Source: Scilla litardierei (taxonomy: Eukaryota > Streptophyta > Magnoliopsida > Asparagales > Asparagaceae). Taken from it: a DNA stretch of 64,000 nucleotides. How positions within the stretch are numbered: the stretch's first letter is position 1; each line of letters opens with the position of its first letter. Under the pieces are notes generated by a model, which worked only from the letters and a program-made list of their open reading frames with translations, searched no databases and was not told where the DNA came from. The position numbers were made by a program, and so were the translations under genes. Below are positions 37,045 to 47,754 of this stretch, piece by piece. The stretch is from assembly GCA_030789695.1 (NCBI GenBank), contig CM061134.1, forward strand, positions 64,283,370 to 64,347,369, given 5' to 3'.

Positions 37045-37400
37045 GGGAAACACATGACATGTGGCTAAGCCAAAAAATTACAGCTTCCTCTAATTTTTTG
37101 GACTATATTGGAACCGTTCATTTTGTTCTTCATATTCTAAAACATCAAAACATCAAATATTGGATTAACCTAATGGGTTTTATCTGTTCATCCATCCATC
37201 ACAAAAAAGTTCCATATATGCGAAATCGTTAAATTTGTGACGAATGGATGTATAGATAAAACCTTGGGTTCACATGATAATTGTGTTTTAGGGTTTTAGA
37301 ATATAAAGATCAAAGTGATGGTTCTGATCATCCGAAAAACTGGGGATGAACTTTTCGAGACGTATATATGGTTTAGCCACATATGTCATGCGGTTTACCC
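37045..37400. mobile_element. Foldback (MITE-like) element 1
   Basis: A long imperfect inverted repeat. The left arm starts 'gggaaacacatgacatgtgg' and the right arm ends with its complement ('ccacatatgtcatgcggttt' then accc). Pairing continues to a centre near 37,215. No coding capacity. Target duplications are not clear. It lies in AT-rich sequence between the chromovirus and the atpA fragment. Confidence 0.65.
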
Positions 37401-37620
37401 ATGCACAAATGGTGGTAAATTAATCGATTTTATAACTATTTTGGAAAATTGATTTTGCAATTACTTGATACATGTGTAAAATATATCCAAATCATTTAAA
37501 ATTATATTTGTAAGTAATTTAGACATGTTAGATCACATCTAATTTTGTTCATTTAACTTGCTTAATTTTAAAAATAACTTAGATGGATCTGCGTGTTTGG
37601 TCCATCCGAATAGAGCATAA

Positions 37621-38013
37621 TCAATATACACATATATGGGAATAATGTGTATCTAATGACAATGCTGGGAATTTCTTATGTTGTCAGACCTGAAAAATAA
37701 GAAATAAGAAATTGTTTTTAATGTTGTTGTAGACATTGTAAAATCCCAAATATAGGTGAACCCTAAGGTTATTTGATACTTGATCCATCCGTTACAAAAA
37801 GTTCTATTGTTATGAAACCATTGAATTTGCAATAGTTAGATTAAGGGTCAAATAACGTTGGATTCATTTGGTTTTTGGTATGGTAATCATTGATAATGTG
37901 TATAACACATCAAATATTTTTAAAAAATTAATTAAAACTATTTATATATGCGTCATCGTGGAAAATTCCCGTGTTGATAGCACATATGCATTATTCATAT
38001 ATATATGTGAATT
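37621..38013. mobile_element. Foldback (MITE-like) element 2
   Basis: A second inverted repeat of about 390 bp. The left arm 'catatatgggaataatgtgt' pairs with right-arm sequence near 37,980-38,010. The inner loop carries 'gatccatccgttacaaaaag', related to the centre of element 1 and to 60,545-60,615. No ORF. Confidence 0.6.
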
Positions 38014-38064
38014 CTTTTTTGAACATGAAATTTAGTGCGTTAATAAAGGAAACTCTATATTACT

Positions 38065-38252
38065 TCCATTACAGATGGACAAATATTCCTATCAGTCGAT
38101 TTATTCAACGTGGGAAACCGACCCGCTATTAATGTAGGTATTTCGGTTTCCAGAGTGGGATCCGCAGCTCAAATTAAAGTCATGAAGCAAGTAGCCGGCA
38201 AATTAAAATTGGAACTAGCTCAATTCACAGAGTTAGAGGCCTTTGTACAATT
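38065..38252 (+). pseudogene. atpA: Chloroplast atpA fragment in the nuclear genome (NUPT)
   Basis: This 188-bp stretch translates without a stop as an inner part of the chloroplast ATP synthase CF1 alpha subunit. It contains 'ITDGQIFLS', '[20 protein letters not shown]' and '[15 protein letters not shown]'. A few residues differ from the conserved plastid protein (for example Val for Ala, and Asn before Arg-Pro). It covers about 62 of roughly 507 residues, has no flanking plastid sequence on the left and is cut on the right by the SIRE-type LTR at 38,253. It is therefore a plastid DNA scrap, not a gene. The missing remainder was not found elsewhere in the window. Confidence 0.9.
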
Positions 38253-40418
38253 TGTTAGGTATTGGTGTTTTAGACCCATATTGTTTTGACGATGATCACA
38301 ACATTATGTTGTTGTTAACGACTCATGTTTTAGTCTCATGATTATCAAATGAAGAATATCATAATTTGGAGACTAATAGCTTGGTGTAAGGATGGACATC
38401 AATAGGAGCATAGCCAAAGCTTGGATCTTGATGAAGGAAAGCTCATCAAGAGGTGCCAAAGATTGGAAGATGATAGGGAGCATCAAGGCATCAAGTGCTT
38501 GAAGATTAAACTCTAAGGGAAGCAATGTAATTCATGTAATTTCATTTACTTGCTTTTCTCTTTTTGAGTCTAGGTTAATTGTAATGTCTTGATAGATGGT
38601 CTACTTATACATGTATATGCATATAACCATCTTAGTGAGCATTAGGATTATCATATAATCCAACCCAATAGATTCATCATGCCAAATGACTCAATTGGAG
38701 TCTCTGGCTCTCCAACAGGCGATTGCTGAAGGAAGGACATGCGATTGGTAATCACCAAGCACATGGTTGGCCTTCTTCAACCTACTGTTGTGCATAGCTC
38801 AAGTCAACTATTTCTTGACTCTTTCTTGAGCTTTTGGAGCAGGCGACCGAAATTCATTTGACAGGTGTCTGTCTTTCATCAGGCGCCTGGATATTGTTCT
38901 TCAGTCGTCTGTGTGCCAAAGTGCATAATTTGCATTTTCTGGGCATCAATCCACTTTATGTGACAGCCGATTGATTCAGAGTTTACAGTCGACTGTCATT
39001 ATTCTGGCGCCTGGACTTTGCTTAGACGTTTGAATGCACAAGTACGTAAGTTGTATTTTCTCAGCTCCAGTCCATCCCATGTGACAGTCACCTGACGAAG
39101 TCTTTACAGGTGTCTGCACATTGTACATGTGCCTGTGTAGTCTTCTACAGTCGCCTGTCCTGGCTCAGATTATAGCCGTTGGGAATAATATAGTCGTCGA
39201 TTAGTTAACTGTCCATCCTTCTACAGTCGCATGTCCTTAACGTAAAATCCCAGATTCTAGCCGTTGCAGAATTCTGTTCTTGGCCTTTAGCTTGGGTTTT
39301 ATGGGGTTTTAGTGGTTTCTTATTAATAGGAATGAGCTTAGTTCATTTAGGGTGTGTTTGGTTTGAAGGAAAATGATAGAAAGAAAAATGAAATGAAAAG
39401 GAAAAAGAAAAAGAAAGAAAAGGAAAAGGAAATGTGATTCTTTCTCATGTTTGGTTACCAAAGAAAATTGGGAAGAAAGTTAAAAGGAAAAATATAGAAA
39501 TTAATTTTATTAAGTTGCTTTTTGAAAATGAATAAAAAATAATTTAACTTGTTACGATGTGAATTCAAATAATTCTACCTTCATAACAATTCATGAATGA
39601 ATGAAAATTCGTCAAATAATCGTAATTTATTTGGAAAATTAACGAATTATTCGCGAGCTATTTGAAAAATTCGCGAATAATTTATGAATTTTTAAAAGAT
39701 CGCGAATAATTTGCGAAGTTTCTAATTTTCGCTAATTATTCGCTACATTTTGAACAATTCACGCATGAATATATATTGAAGGTGTTTATTTTGAAAAACT
39801 CGTCAATTATTCGCGATTTATTTGAAAATTCGTGAATAATTCGTGAATTTTTCGAACAATTCACCAATAGAAAGTTGGTAATGGTCATGATTTTTTAAAA
39901 ATTCACGAATTATTCACGATTTTAATACAAAATTATGAATCGTGAATTGTTTTAACAACCGAAAAATACAAATACATAAATCAGAGAAAAATTGACGAGG
40001 AAAAACTCAATGAAAGAACTACAAATTCTATTTTCCTTCATTTTCCTTGGGCCAAGAGGAGGAAAAACTCAAAGAAAAGTTTTAATATTAATTTTCCTTT
40101 GTTTTCCTTCCTTTACTTTTTCCTTTTCATTTGTTTTTTCTTTTCAACCAAACAATAGAAAATTGTTTTCCTTCTAACTTTTCTTTCTTTTTCTTTCTTT
40201 TCTTTCCTTTTATGAGAGCTTGTTACTCTCTTTGTGAGAGTTTAACCCCTGTGTAGGGTTGGTTGAGTACTCTCTATGTTAGAGCAAGGATTTCTCGGTG
40301 TGAGAATCCAAATCCTCTGTGTGAGGTATCTCTGTGTGAGATTGTATTCACTACATTGTGTAGGATTATAGTGAATATTTTGGGTGGCTGGACGTATCCA
40401 AGTTTGGGGAACCATGGT
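38253..40418 (+). mobile_element. SIRE-type LTR, interrupted by a Tat element
   Basis: Starts TGTTAGGTATTGGTG and follows the 26,892 LTR through its landmarks. These are the 'gatgatcacaacattatgtt' block, the palindromic decamer zone (38,720-39,240), the 'ctctttgtgagag' motifs and the 'gtatccaagtttggggaacc' segment. It stops at 40,418, about 180 bp short of the expected LTR end, where the Tat LTR begins. It also carries an 0.86-kb insertion (39,350-40,210). No internal domain is seen, so it may be a solo LTR. Confidence 0.8.
39350..40210. mobile_element. Small inverted-repeat DNA element inside the LTR
   Basis: Absent from the related LTRs. The left end 'TGTTTGGTTTGAAGGAAAA' (39,354) is mirrored by TTTTCTTTTCAACCAAACA at about 40,137-40,155. 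Polypurine on the left and polypyrimidine on the right form further inverted pairing. The interior (39,600-39,960) is filled with TTCGCGAATAATT-like words. This looks like a non-autonomous DNA transposon. The superfamily is not assigned because target duplications are unclear. Confidence 0.5.
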
Positions 40419-41536
40419 TGTTACGACCTAAAGATCGTAGGGGTCCCACATGGCCCACGGACTCTCCGCTTCATGAAAGGGTTGCCACCCCGAAAATCTG
40501 GTGCTATATGGGAACGGGCGCGCCTCGCAGCGTCCCCCGACCCGGCCGAGGCGTACAACCGCAGCCGCTCGACCCACCCGGGGTAGCGCGCTTGGGGACG
40601 CCTGGGTAGCGCAGCCGAGCCTACTGACGTAGGCACGGGCGTATCCTTCCGTATCGGCGAACCATAGCCCGTGACCGATCGGGGGGCGCGGCCGGGCCGG
40701 ACCACCCCCGATCCGAATGACCCGCCCGATTCCCATGAACCGCGGCGCCTAGGGTGATACATCCCAACCTTTAGTTCGTCGCCAACGACAAACAACCTAG
40801 GATAAGGACATGACTGACACATACGTCACCCGACCGACTGACAAAGCGCCCCCTGACGGTTGAGCCGACTGACGGATAGCGCTTTCTGCCCTGACATCCC
40901 GACAAAAGCACCCCCTGGCCGTCGCGCCGCCTGACAAAGGCAGGTCAGACACTCCTGTTCCCAACGTCCTTGTCCGAAGCTTCCGCTGACAACCGAGCCA
41001 GCTCAGCACGTCCAGTCAGCATGCCAGCTCAGCACGCCTAGTCATCTCCCGTCAGGTATAAATACCCCCCTCTCCTCTCACGGGAGGGGGGGTTGGAAAA
41101 TTCTCTCTGAATCTATCATTCACACACGAGAACAAAGGTCGTCCATATCTTTGTTCTCCCACTTATAGCTCGCCACGTGCGGTCGACACACCGTTAGTCC
41201 GACCGGCGTGTCTAGCTCCCGTTTTAAGTCCTATTACTGACTTAGGCATCGGAGGGGCTAAGGGTTGAACCCCAACCCTGCTCTTCTGACGAGTTGTTCG
41301 TGCTGCAGGAAAGCTCGCCCCTTGATCAACGTCAGCTTCGGCCTCCTGCCATCCAACCTGCCTCAGCCGCATCCGGTGAGATTCGACCCCGTGATCGCCA
41401 ACGGCGACAAGTCCAACTTCATCACCCCACTAATCACCTGTAAAACAGCCTACCTAAACCACCTTTTCCATATAACCATCGTGCCCTTGGTTCTCCACTA
41501 TACAAATTCATTGTACACGAGTTCTACCTCGTAACA
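40419..41536 (+). repeat. 5' LTR of Tat-like element
   Basis: 1,118 bp with inverted ends TGTTACGA/TCGTAACA. A 'gtataaatac' TATA box lies at about 41,056-41,065. Confidence 0.85.
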
Positions 41537-41571
41537 ATTGGCGCCGTCTGTGGGAACGAAGGGTCACACCC

Positions 41572-43554
41572 ATGTTAGACTCCATGCCGATCTCTCGGAA
41601 CCCTGACCACGGCAAAGATCCCGTGGGTCAGGAACCGCTGTCTCTACTAATCACCCCGGCGCCCGACCCCCTTCTGGGGATGGGCACTGAGGCTGAACAT
41701 ACTTCAGCCCACGCCGTCCTGAAGAGCTTCGAGGCCGTCACTCAGGCCAGGGGAGGTTATCCGGCGGTGGTGGCGGAGCCTCAGCCCGGCCCCTCGGAGC
41801 CCCAGAACGTGAGGCGGAATCTCCACCCTCAGTTTGAGGAGGAGGGGGAGAACAGGGGGCTCGCCGAGGAGGTCGCGGCCCAGCAGAAGCTCCTGGAGGA
41901 GGAGATGGAAGTTGCGCAGCGGTGGAGGCGTCTGGGGGAGGCGGCCGCCGTGCAAAGGCGTTTGGACGAAGCGGCTGAGACCGCCCGAAGGGCCCACCAG
42001 GACGAGGAGGCCGCCCACCACCAGCTCCGCCTCATCCTCACGGAGCGCGAGAGGCTGAGGAGGGAGAACGAGAGCAACCGAGAAATCCTAGAAGTAACGG
42101 CGACGGGTCGGCGTCTCGGGGACGGGCGGGGCCCGTTGTTGGCCAGGTCCCCACCCGGAGGAGGTAGCCCGCATCGCCTACGCCACCCCTCTGATTCCCT
42201 GCACGAGGAAGCCGTTTGTCGACAACTGCGCTTCCTCACCGCCGAGCGCGAAAGGCTTCTTCGGGAGAATCAAGAATGGATGGAGGCCCGAGGGGAGCTG
42301 GCCGGGAGGCGCTGGCGCTGGGAGAACCGTAGCCCGCAACCCGTCGAGTCCTCGACCCGGGGAAGGAGCCCCGCCAGGCGACAGTCGGGCTATTCCCCGG
42401 GGACGGAGGACCGTCGGCGGCCGAGGCGCGACCGAAGCCAAACCCCCGAGTGGCGGAGAGGGGACGCGCCAGATCGCCCTACCTATCCGGAGGAGGCCAC
42501 GCCGCTTGCACGATGGATCACGTCCGCCCCAAGGCCCCTAAGGTTCAAACCCCCTCACCTGGCCACGTACAATGGGAGAGGCGACCCCCTCACGCACGTG
42601 CAGCAATACCGGGGGGCGATGGAGGCGCAGGATGTGGATGAGGCGTTCCTATGCCGACATTTCTCCCAAAGCCTGAGGGACACCGCGTTGGACTGGTACT
42701 TTGGCTTGCCCACGAGATCCGTTGGGAGCTTTGGCGAGCTATCCCACAAGTTCTGCCAAGAATTCCGGGCCGGGCGGACGAAAAAGAAGCCCTTAGACTA
42801 TCTCAGCACGATAGTCCAGGGGGAGGGAGAGACAACGGGCAGATACCTCTGCCGCTTTCAGGAGGAGAGACGGGCGGTGGTGACGTGCGGCGATGAAGTG
42901 CTTATGCTGGCCTTCAAAACGGGGTTGCGGACTCAGAGCCTCCACAAATCCCTGCTCCGGGATCCGCCGGCCGACTATGAGGCGCTGTTTGCTATGGCGG
43001 AGAGGCACGCGTTGGCCGAAGAGACTCTCGGCGCAAAGGCCTTATTCCCCCGGCGAAACCAGCCCAAGGCGAACCCCGGTCACACCCCCGGCCGAGGCAA
43101 GAAGAGGGGCACCGAGGTCGCGACCAGCTGGCCCGACCAAGGCGGGAACCGCCCGGGCCCCGCCCACAATATCGCCCTGGCCCGGCGCGCGAGTTCGCTC
43201 CGGCACAAGGGCTCACTCGAGTCGCCCCGAGACAAGAAGGCCCCCTACGGGCGCATTACACGCAACTCAATGCTCCCCTGATCGAGGTGATGGCTGCGGC
43301 TACAAGAGCCGGACTGCTGCCGGAGCCACCCCGAGAAATGAAGTCGGATCCGGCCCGGAGAGACTTCAAAAAATACTGCCGGTACCACCGGGACCACGGC
43401 CACGACACCGACGACTGCTTCACCCTCAAAAGGGAAATCGAGCGACCGATCCAGGCGGGCCACCTGGGGGGCTTCGTCGGAGGCTGGAGACCGGACCGAG
43501 AGGAGGGGAACCACCGAAGGGCACGGAGGGCAGACCCTCCTACAAACGGCGAGC
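41572..43554 (+). CDS. Tat-like gag
   Basis: From the ATG at 41,572, 35 bases after the primer site, the frame is open to 43,281 (569 codons). The first third is a charged Glu/Arg coiled coil. The Retrotrans_gag core follows ('PLRFKPPHLATYNGRGDPLT', 'LRDTALDWYFGLPTRSVGSF'). Near 43,180 coding shifts to frame 3 and continues with 'LNAPLIEVMAAATRAGLL' and a zinc-finger-like C-x2-H...C motif ('YCRYHRDHGHDTDDC', near 43,376). It returns to frame 1 at a C-run near 43,565. The two shifts either inactivate it or are consensus errors. The product would be the capsid protein. Confidence 0.8.
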
Positions 43555-44388
43555 GTGAAGAGCTTCCCCCCGAAACCCGTCATGCGCATAAACACGATAT
43601 GCGGCGGGCCATCTTCCGGAGGAGCATCGTCGTCAAGCAAAAAGGCGTATGCGAGACAAGTGATGACGGCGGGTCTTGGAGGGGATCCGAGAGGGAGAAG
43701 GACGGCCTACCCTCCCATCACTTTCAGCGACGAGGATCTAGAGGGGGTCGAGCAGCCCCACGACGACGCCATCGTCATCGAGGCCCAGATTGGGACCGCC
43801 ATCGTCAGCCGCCTCCTGATCGACACAGGGAGCTCCTGCGACATCTTGTTCATGTCCACAATCGAGAAGATGGGGTTAAGGCCGACGGACCTGAGACCGT
43901 GCACCGGACCCCTCGTCGGCTTCACCGGTCACTCGACCCCCATCAGGGGAGTGATCACCTTGCCGATAACCCTCGGGGAAGAGCCACAGGTCGTCGCTCG
44001 AATGACACTGTTCGTTGTGGTCGACGTTACGTCGGCGTACAACGGGATCATAGGACGACCTTACATGGCGGCCATCGGAGCGCTCCCCAGCCTTCTCCAC
44101 CAGATGGTCAAGTTCCAAACCCCCCGAGGGGTAGGGATCGTACGGGGAAGCCAGAAGCTGTCTAGAAGCTGCTACGTGGGGTCGACCAAGCACAAGGGAC
44201 CAGAGATGAACCTGAAGATCGACTCACCCGGGCGGAGTCACGACCCCTACCATCCAGAGTTAGCTCCAGCCGATGCCACCGCGAAGAGGAACAGGACCGA
44301 CCGCGCCCCCCAAAGCCCCCCTGAGAAGGACGGGCTAATCACTCTAAAGGACGAGGAGCGCCGGTCGTGGTATAGCCGGAAAGTGTAA
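43555..44388 (+). CDS. Tat-like aspartic protease
   Basis: 277 codons open. The catalytic motif LLIDTGSSCDILF lies at residues about 90-102, followed by 'LVGFTGHSTPIRGVITLPIT' and 'YNGIIGRPYMAAIGALPSLL', all typical of plant Ty3/gypsy retropepsins. It would cut the polyprotein. The ORF ends with TAA at 44,388, where RT normally continues. Instead a tandem repeat array follows, so RT, RNase H and integrase are lost. Confidence 0.85.
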   Translation: MKSFPPKPVMRINTICGGPSSGGASSSSKKAYARQVMTAGLGGDPRGRRTAYPPITFSDEDLEGVEQPHDDAIVIEAQIGTAIVSRLLIDTGSSCDILFMSTIEKMGLRPTDLRPCTGPLVGFTGHSTPIRGVITLPITLGEEPQVVARMTLFVVVDVTSAYNGIIGRPYMAAIGALPSLLHQMVKFQTPRGVGIVRGSQKLSRSCYVGSTKHKGPEMNLKIDSPGRSHDPYHPELAPADATAKRNRTDRAPQSPPEKDGLITLKDEERRSWYSRKV

Positions 44389-44462
44389 GTCATGAATGAA
44401 ATATCTCGTTCCCTTTCGTATCTTCGAATTTCGCCTCTTCTGCATGAAAATTTCAGTTCAAA

Positions 44463-46345
44463 CCTCTCAAAGACTCCGGGGCAGGACCAATCCTCGCCAC
44501 CCAAACCGGAGAGGGGCACGGCCCGAGCTGCGTACTCGCTCCCCCCCAAAGAAGACCTCCGAGGCAAGCTCACTGAGCTTGGCCACCCAAATCGGAGCGC
44601 CATATGCGGGGTAGGCGATGGCCCAATACCCGTCCGACTATAGAGGCTGCGGGGAGGCGACGGCCCAATACCCGCCCTCTCAAAGACTCCGGGGCAGGAC
44701 CAATCCTCGCCACCCAAACCAGAGAGGGGCACGGGCCGAGCTGCGTACTCGCTCCCCCCAAAGAAGACCTCCGGGGCAAGCTCATGAAGCTTGGCCACCC
44801 AAACCGGAGCGCCATATGCGTGGTAGGCGACGGCCCAATACCCGTCCGACTATAGAGGCTGCGGGGAGGCGACGGCCCAATACCCGCCCTCTCAAAGACT
44901 CCGGGGCAGGACCAATCCTCGCAACCCAAACCGGAGAGGGGCACGGGCCGAGCTGCGTACTCGCTCCCCCCCAAAGAAGACCTCCGGGGCAAGCTCACTG
45001 AGCTTGGCCACTCAATCCGGAGCGCCATATGCGGGGTAGGCGATGGCCCAATACCCGTCCGACTATAGAGGCTGCGGGGAGGCGACGGCCCAATACCCGC
45101 CCTCTCAAAGACTCCGGGGCAGGACCAATCCTCGCAACCCAAACCGGAGAGGGGCACGGGCCGAGCTGCGTACTCGCTCCCCCCAAAAAAGACCTCCGGG
45201 GCAAGCTCACTGAGCTTGGCCACCCAAACCGGAGCGCCATATGCGGGGTAGGCGACGGCCCAATACCCGTCCGACTATAGAGGCTGCGGGGAGGCGACGG
45301 CCCAATACCCGCCCTCTCAAAGACTCCGGGGCAGGACCAATCCTCGCCACCCAAACCGGAGAGGGGCACGGGCCGAGCTGCGTACTCGCTCCCCCCCAAA
45401 GAAGACATCCGGGGCAAGCTCACGAAGCTTGGCCACCCAATCCGGAGCGCCATATGCGGGGTAGGCGACGGCCCAATACCCGTCCGACTATAGAGGCTGC
45501 GGGGAGGCGACGGCCCAATACCCGCCCTCTCAAAGACTCCGGGGCAGGACCAATCCTCGCCACCCAAACCGGAGAGGGGCACGGGCCGAGCTGCGTACTC
45601 GCTCCCCCCAAAAAAGACCTCCGGGGCAAGCTCACTGAGCTTGGCCACCCAAACCGGAGCGCCATATGCGGGGTAGGCGACGGCCCGATACCCGTCCGAC
45701 TATAGAGGCTGCGGGGAGGCGACGGCCCAATACCCGCCCTCTCAAAGACTCCGGGGCAGGACCAATCCTCGCCACCCAAACCGGAGAGGGGCACGGGCCG
45801 AGCTGCGTACTCGCTCCCCCCCAAAGAAGACATCCGGGGCAAGCTCACGAAGCTTGGCCACCCAATCCGGAGCGCCATATGCGGGGTAGGCGACGGCCCA
45901 ATACCCGTCCGACTATAGAGGCTGCGGGGAGGCGACGGCCCAATACCCGCCCTCTCAAAGACTCCGGGCAGGACCAATCCTCGCCACCCAAACCGGAGAG
46001 GGGCACGGGCCGAGCTGCGTACTCGCTCCCCCCCAAAGAAGACCTCCGGGGCAAGCTCACGAAGCTTGGCCACCCAATCCGGAGCGCCATATGCGGGGTA
46101 GGCGACGGCCCAATACCCGTCCGACTATAGAGGCTGCGGGGAGGCGACGGCCCAATACCCGCCCTCTCAAAGACTCCGGGGCAGGACCAATCCTCGCAAC
46201 CCAAACCGGAGAGGGGCACGGGCCGAGCTGCGTACTCGCTCCCCCCCAAAGAAGACCTCCGGGGCAAGCTCACGAAGCTTGGCCACCCAGACCGGTGCGC
46301 CATATGCGGGGTAGGCGACGGCCCAATACCCGCCCTCCCCAGAAA
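44463..46345 (+). repeat. Tandem array, 212/213-bp unit, about 8.8 copies
   Basis: The landmark 'cctctcaaagactccgggg' recurs at 44,463, 44,676, 44,888, 45,101, 45,313, 45,526, 45,738, 45,951 and 46,163. Steps alternate between 213 and 212. Copies are nearly identical. Each unit contains the subrepeat 'gacggcccaatacccg' twice. ORFs of 154-217 codons on both strands are by-products of the GC-rich repeat. Array-bearing 3' regions are known from Ogre/Tat elements as sources of satellites. Confidence 0.92.
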
Positions 46346-47754
46346 GAGCCTGCGACCCCTCTCCACAAACCTCGGGAAACGAATCGAGGTCCGCAAATCA
46401 AGGCAACCCCAACGCGGAGCCATCCCTGAGGAGTAACGCCTGACACCTTTAAAGCCGACACCCGAAATGACTTGTCCAACCCAAAAGGACACTCGGGGCG
46501 AGCGCCACTGACAAACGGCACACCCGCCGAAAAACAGGAGCTGAGGGGTCACATCAGACGTCACCCATCGGAAACGCTCCCCAAAGAACGAAATTCCAAG
46601 ATGGTCCCGGCTCTCAATGAGGAGGAGATGGAAGAGGCAAAAATACGCCATTATAAATCCCCCCCAGCTTCTTCGGAGGATATGGGGGCGAGAAAAAGAA
46701 TATGAAGAAAGACCAGCCCATTCGCCACTCTCTCCCCCTAAAAAACGCGAAAAATACGAGTATCATCGATCGCCCAAATAAACGATCCCCCAACAGTATA
46801 TTCCTCTTACACGACGGTCACCCGGCCTGCTGCTCCCCTACTTCCTTTAGACAACTTAAGGCACGGGAACCAGTGCTCCAATGGCATACCATGCCTCTCC
46901 ACGGACGCCCCACGGCCGTAGGCGCGGCTGGCAGACAACCCGATGGATGGGACAGACAGGCCAAATCACCCCATCGGACACCCCGACAGCCGCCAAAGCC
47001 TCCCCAACCGAAGGGGACCCGCCCCCGACCGCCGACGTACTCCAACAGGCCACTCCGCTTAGACCGGTAGCGCCCCTCCTTCCACTCATCGGCTTCCTGC
47101 TGACCGCATACGCCAGGAAGACGCACAGGTTGGCTGCGGAGCACGTCCCTTCGCGCCTGTCACACGGAGACTCCTGTCGACGGGAGCGACAAGGCCCCGC
47201 GGGATAGAGCAACCACCAAGGACTCCCTCTCCCCCAATTCTGGGAACGAGGGCCAAAGCCACCGCCCGGCTTCGGCGCGTCCGTCCACCCCTACCCCGAG
47301 TGGGTACCCTTTGAATCAACTGCACACCCCTTTTCGGGGGCGCGACGCCGGAGAGAGGCGAGTCAAATACAATGAGAATATCAACCTACCTAGAGCTATT
47401 CAACGCTACGCCTACGGGCCGATCCTGTTTCAGTAAACTATCAATAATAGCTGATGAAAAGACTACTCCCGGTTGACCACTAGTTATAGCTCGGGCACAC
47501 CTAGACACAGGACCAACCCCCGAAAAGGGAGGCTAACCCGCTGTAAAGTTTCTCGGGCGCGCTACGTGAAATAAAGGGAATTAACACGATTCCCCCAACG
47601 CCAGGATAGAAACAGCCGCACCAAGGCGTAACTCTAAGAAGGGAATTTATGCACACACACATGCAGAAGATCCCAGAAAAACGCGGATATCAACCCCGCG
47701 TATCTTCACTTTCTTTCGTTTTAATAAAAAGGGGGGGGGGGAGCCTATACAAAA
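46346..47754 (+). other. Tat-like element, non-coding stretch
   Basis: No supported gene. A run of 11 G after five A at 47,726-47,741 could be a polypurine tract. Short ORFs on both strands lack recognisable domains. Confidence 0.45.

Noticed and set aside
38065..38252. A functional nuclear atpA gene
   Set aside because: Only 62 codons, no start, promoter or transit peptide.
40421..41009. ORFs on both strands in the Tat LTR
   Set aside because: No domains; LTR sequence with GC-rich composition.
44570..46073. Minus-strand ORFs of 183-268 codons and plus-strand ORFs up to 154 codons across the 212-bp array
   Set aside because: They repeat the same peptide with the array period and occur on both strands; an effect of GC-rich tandem repeats.
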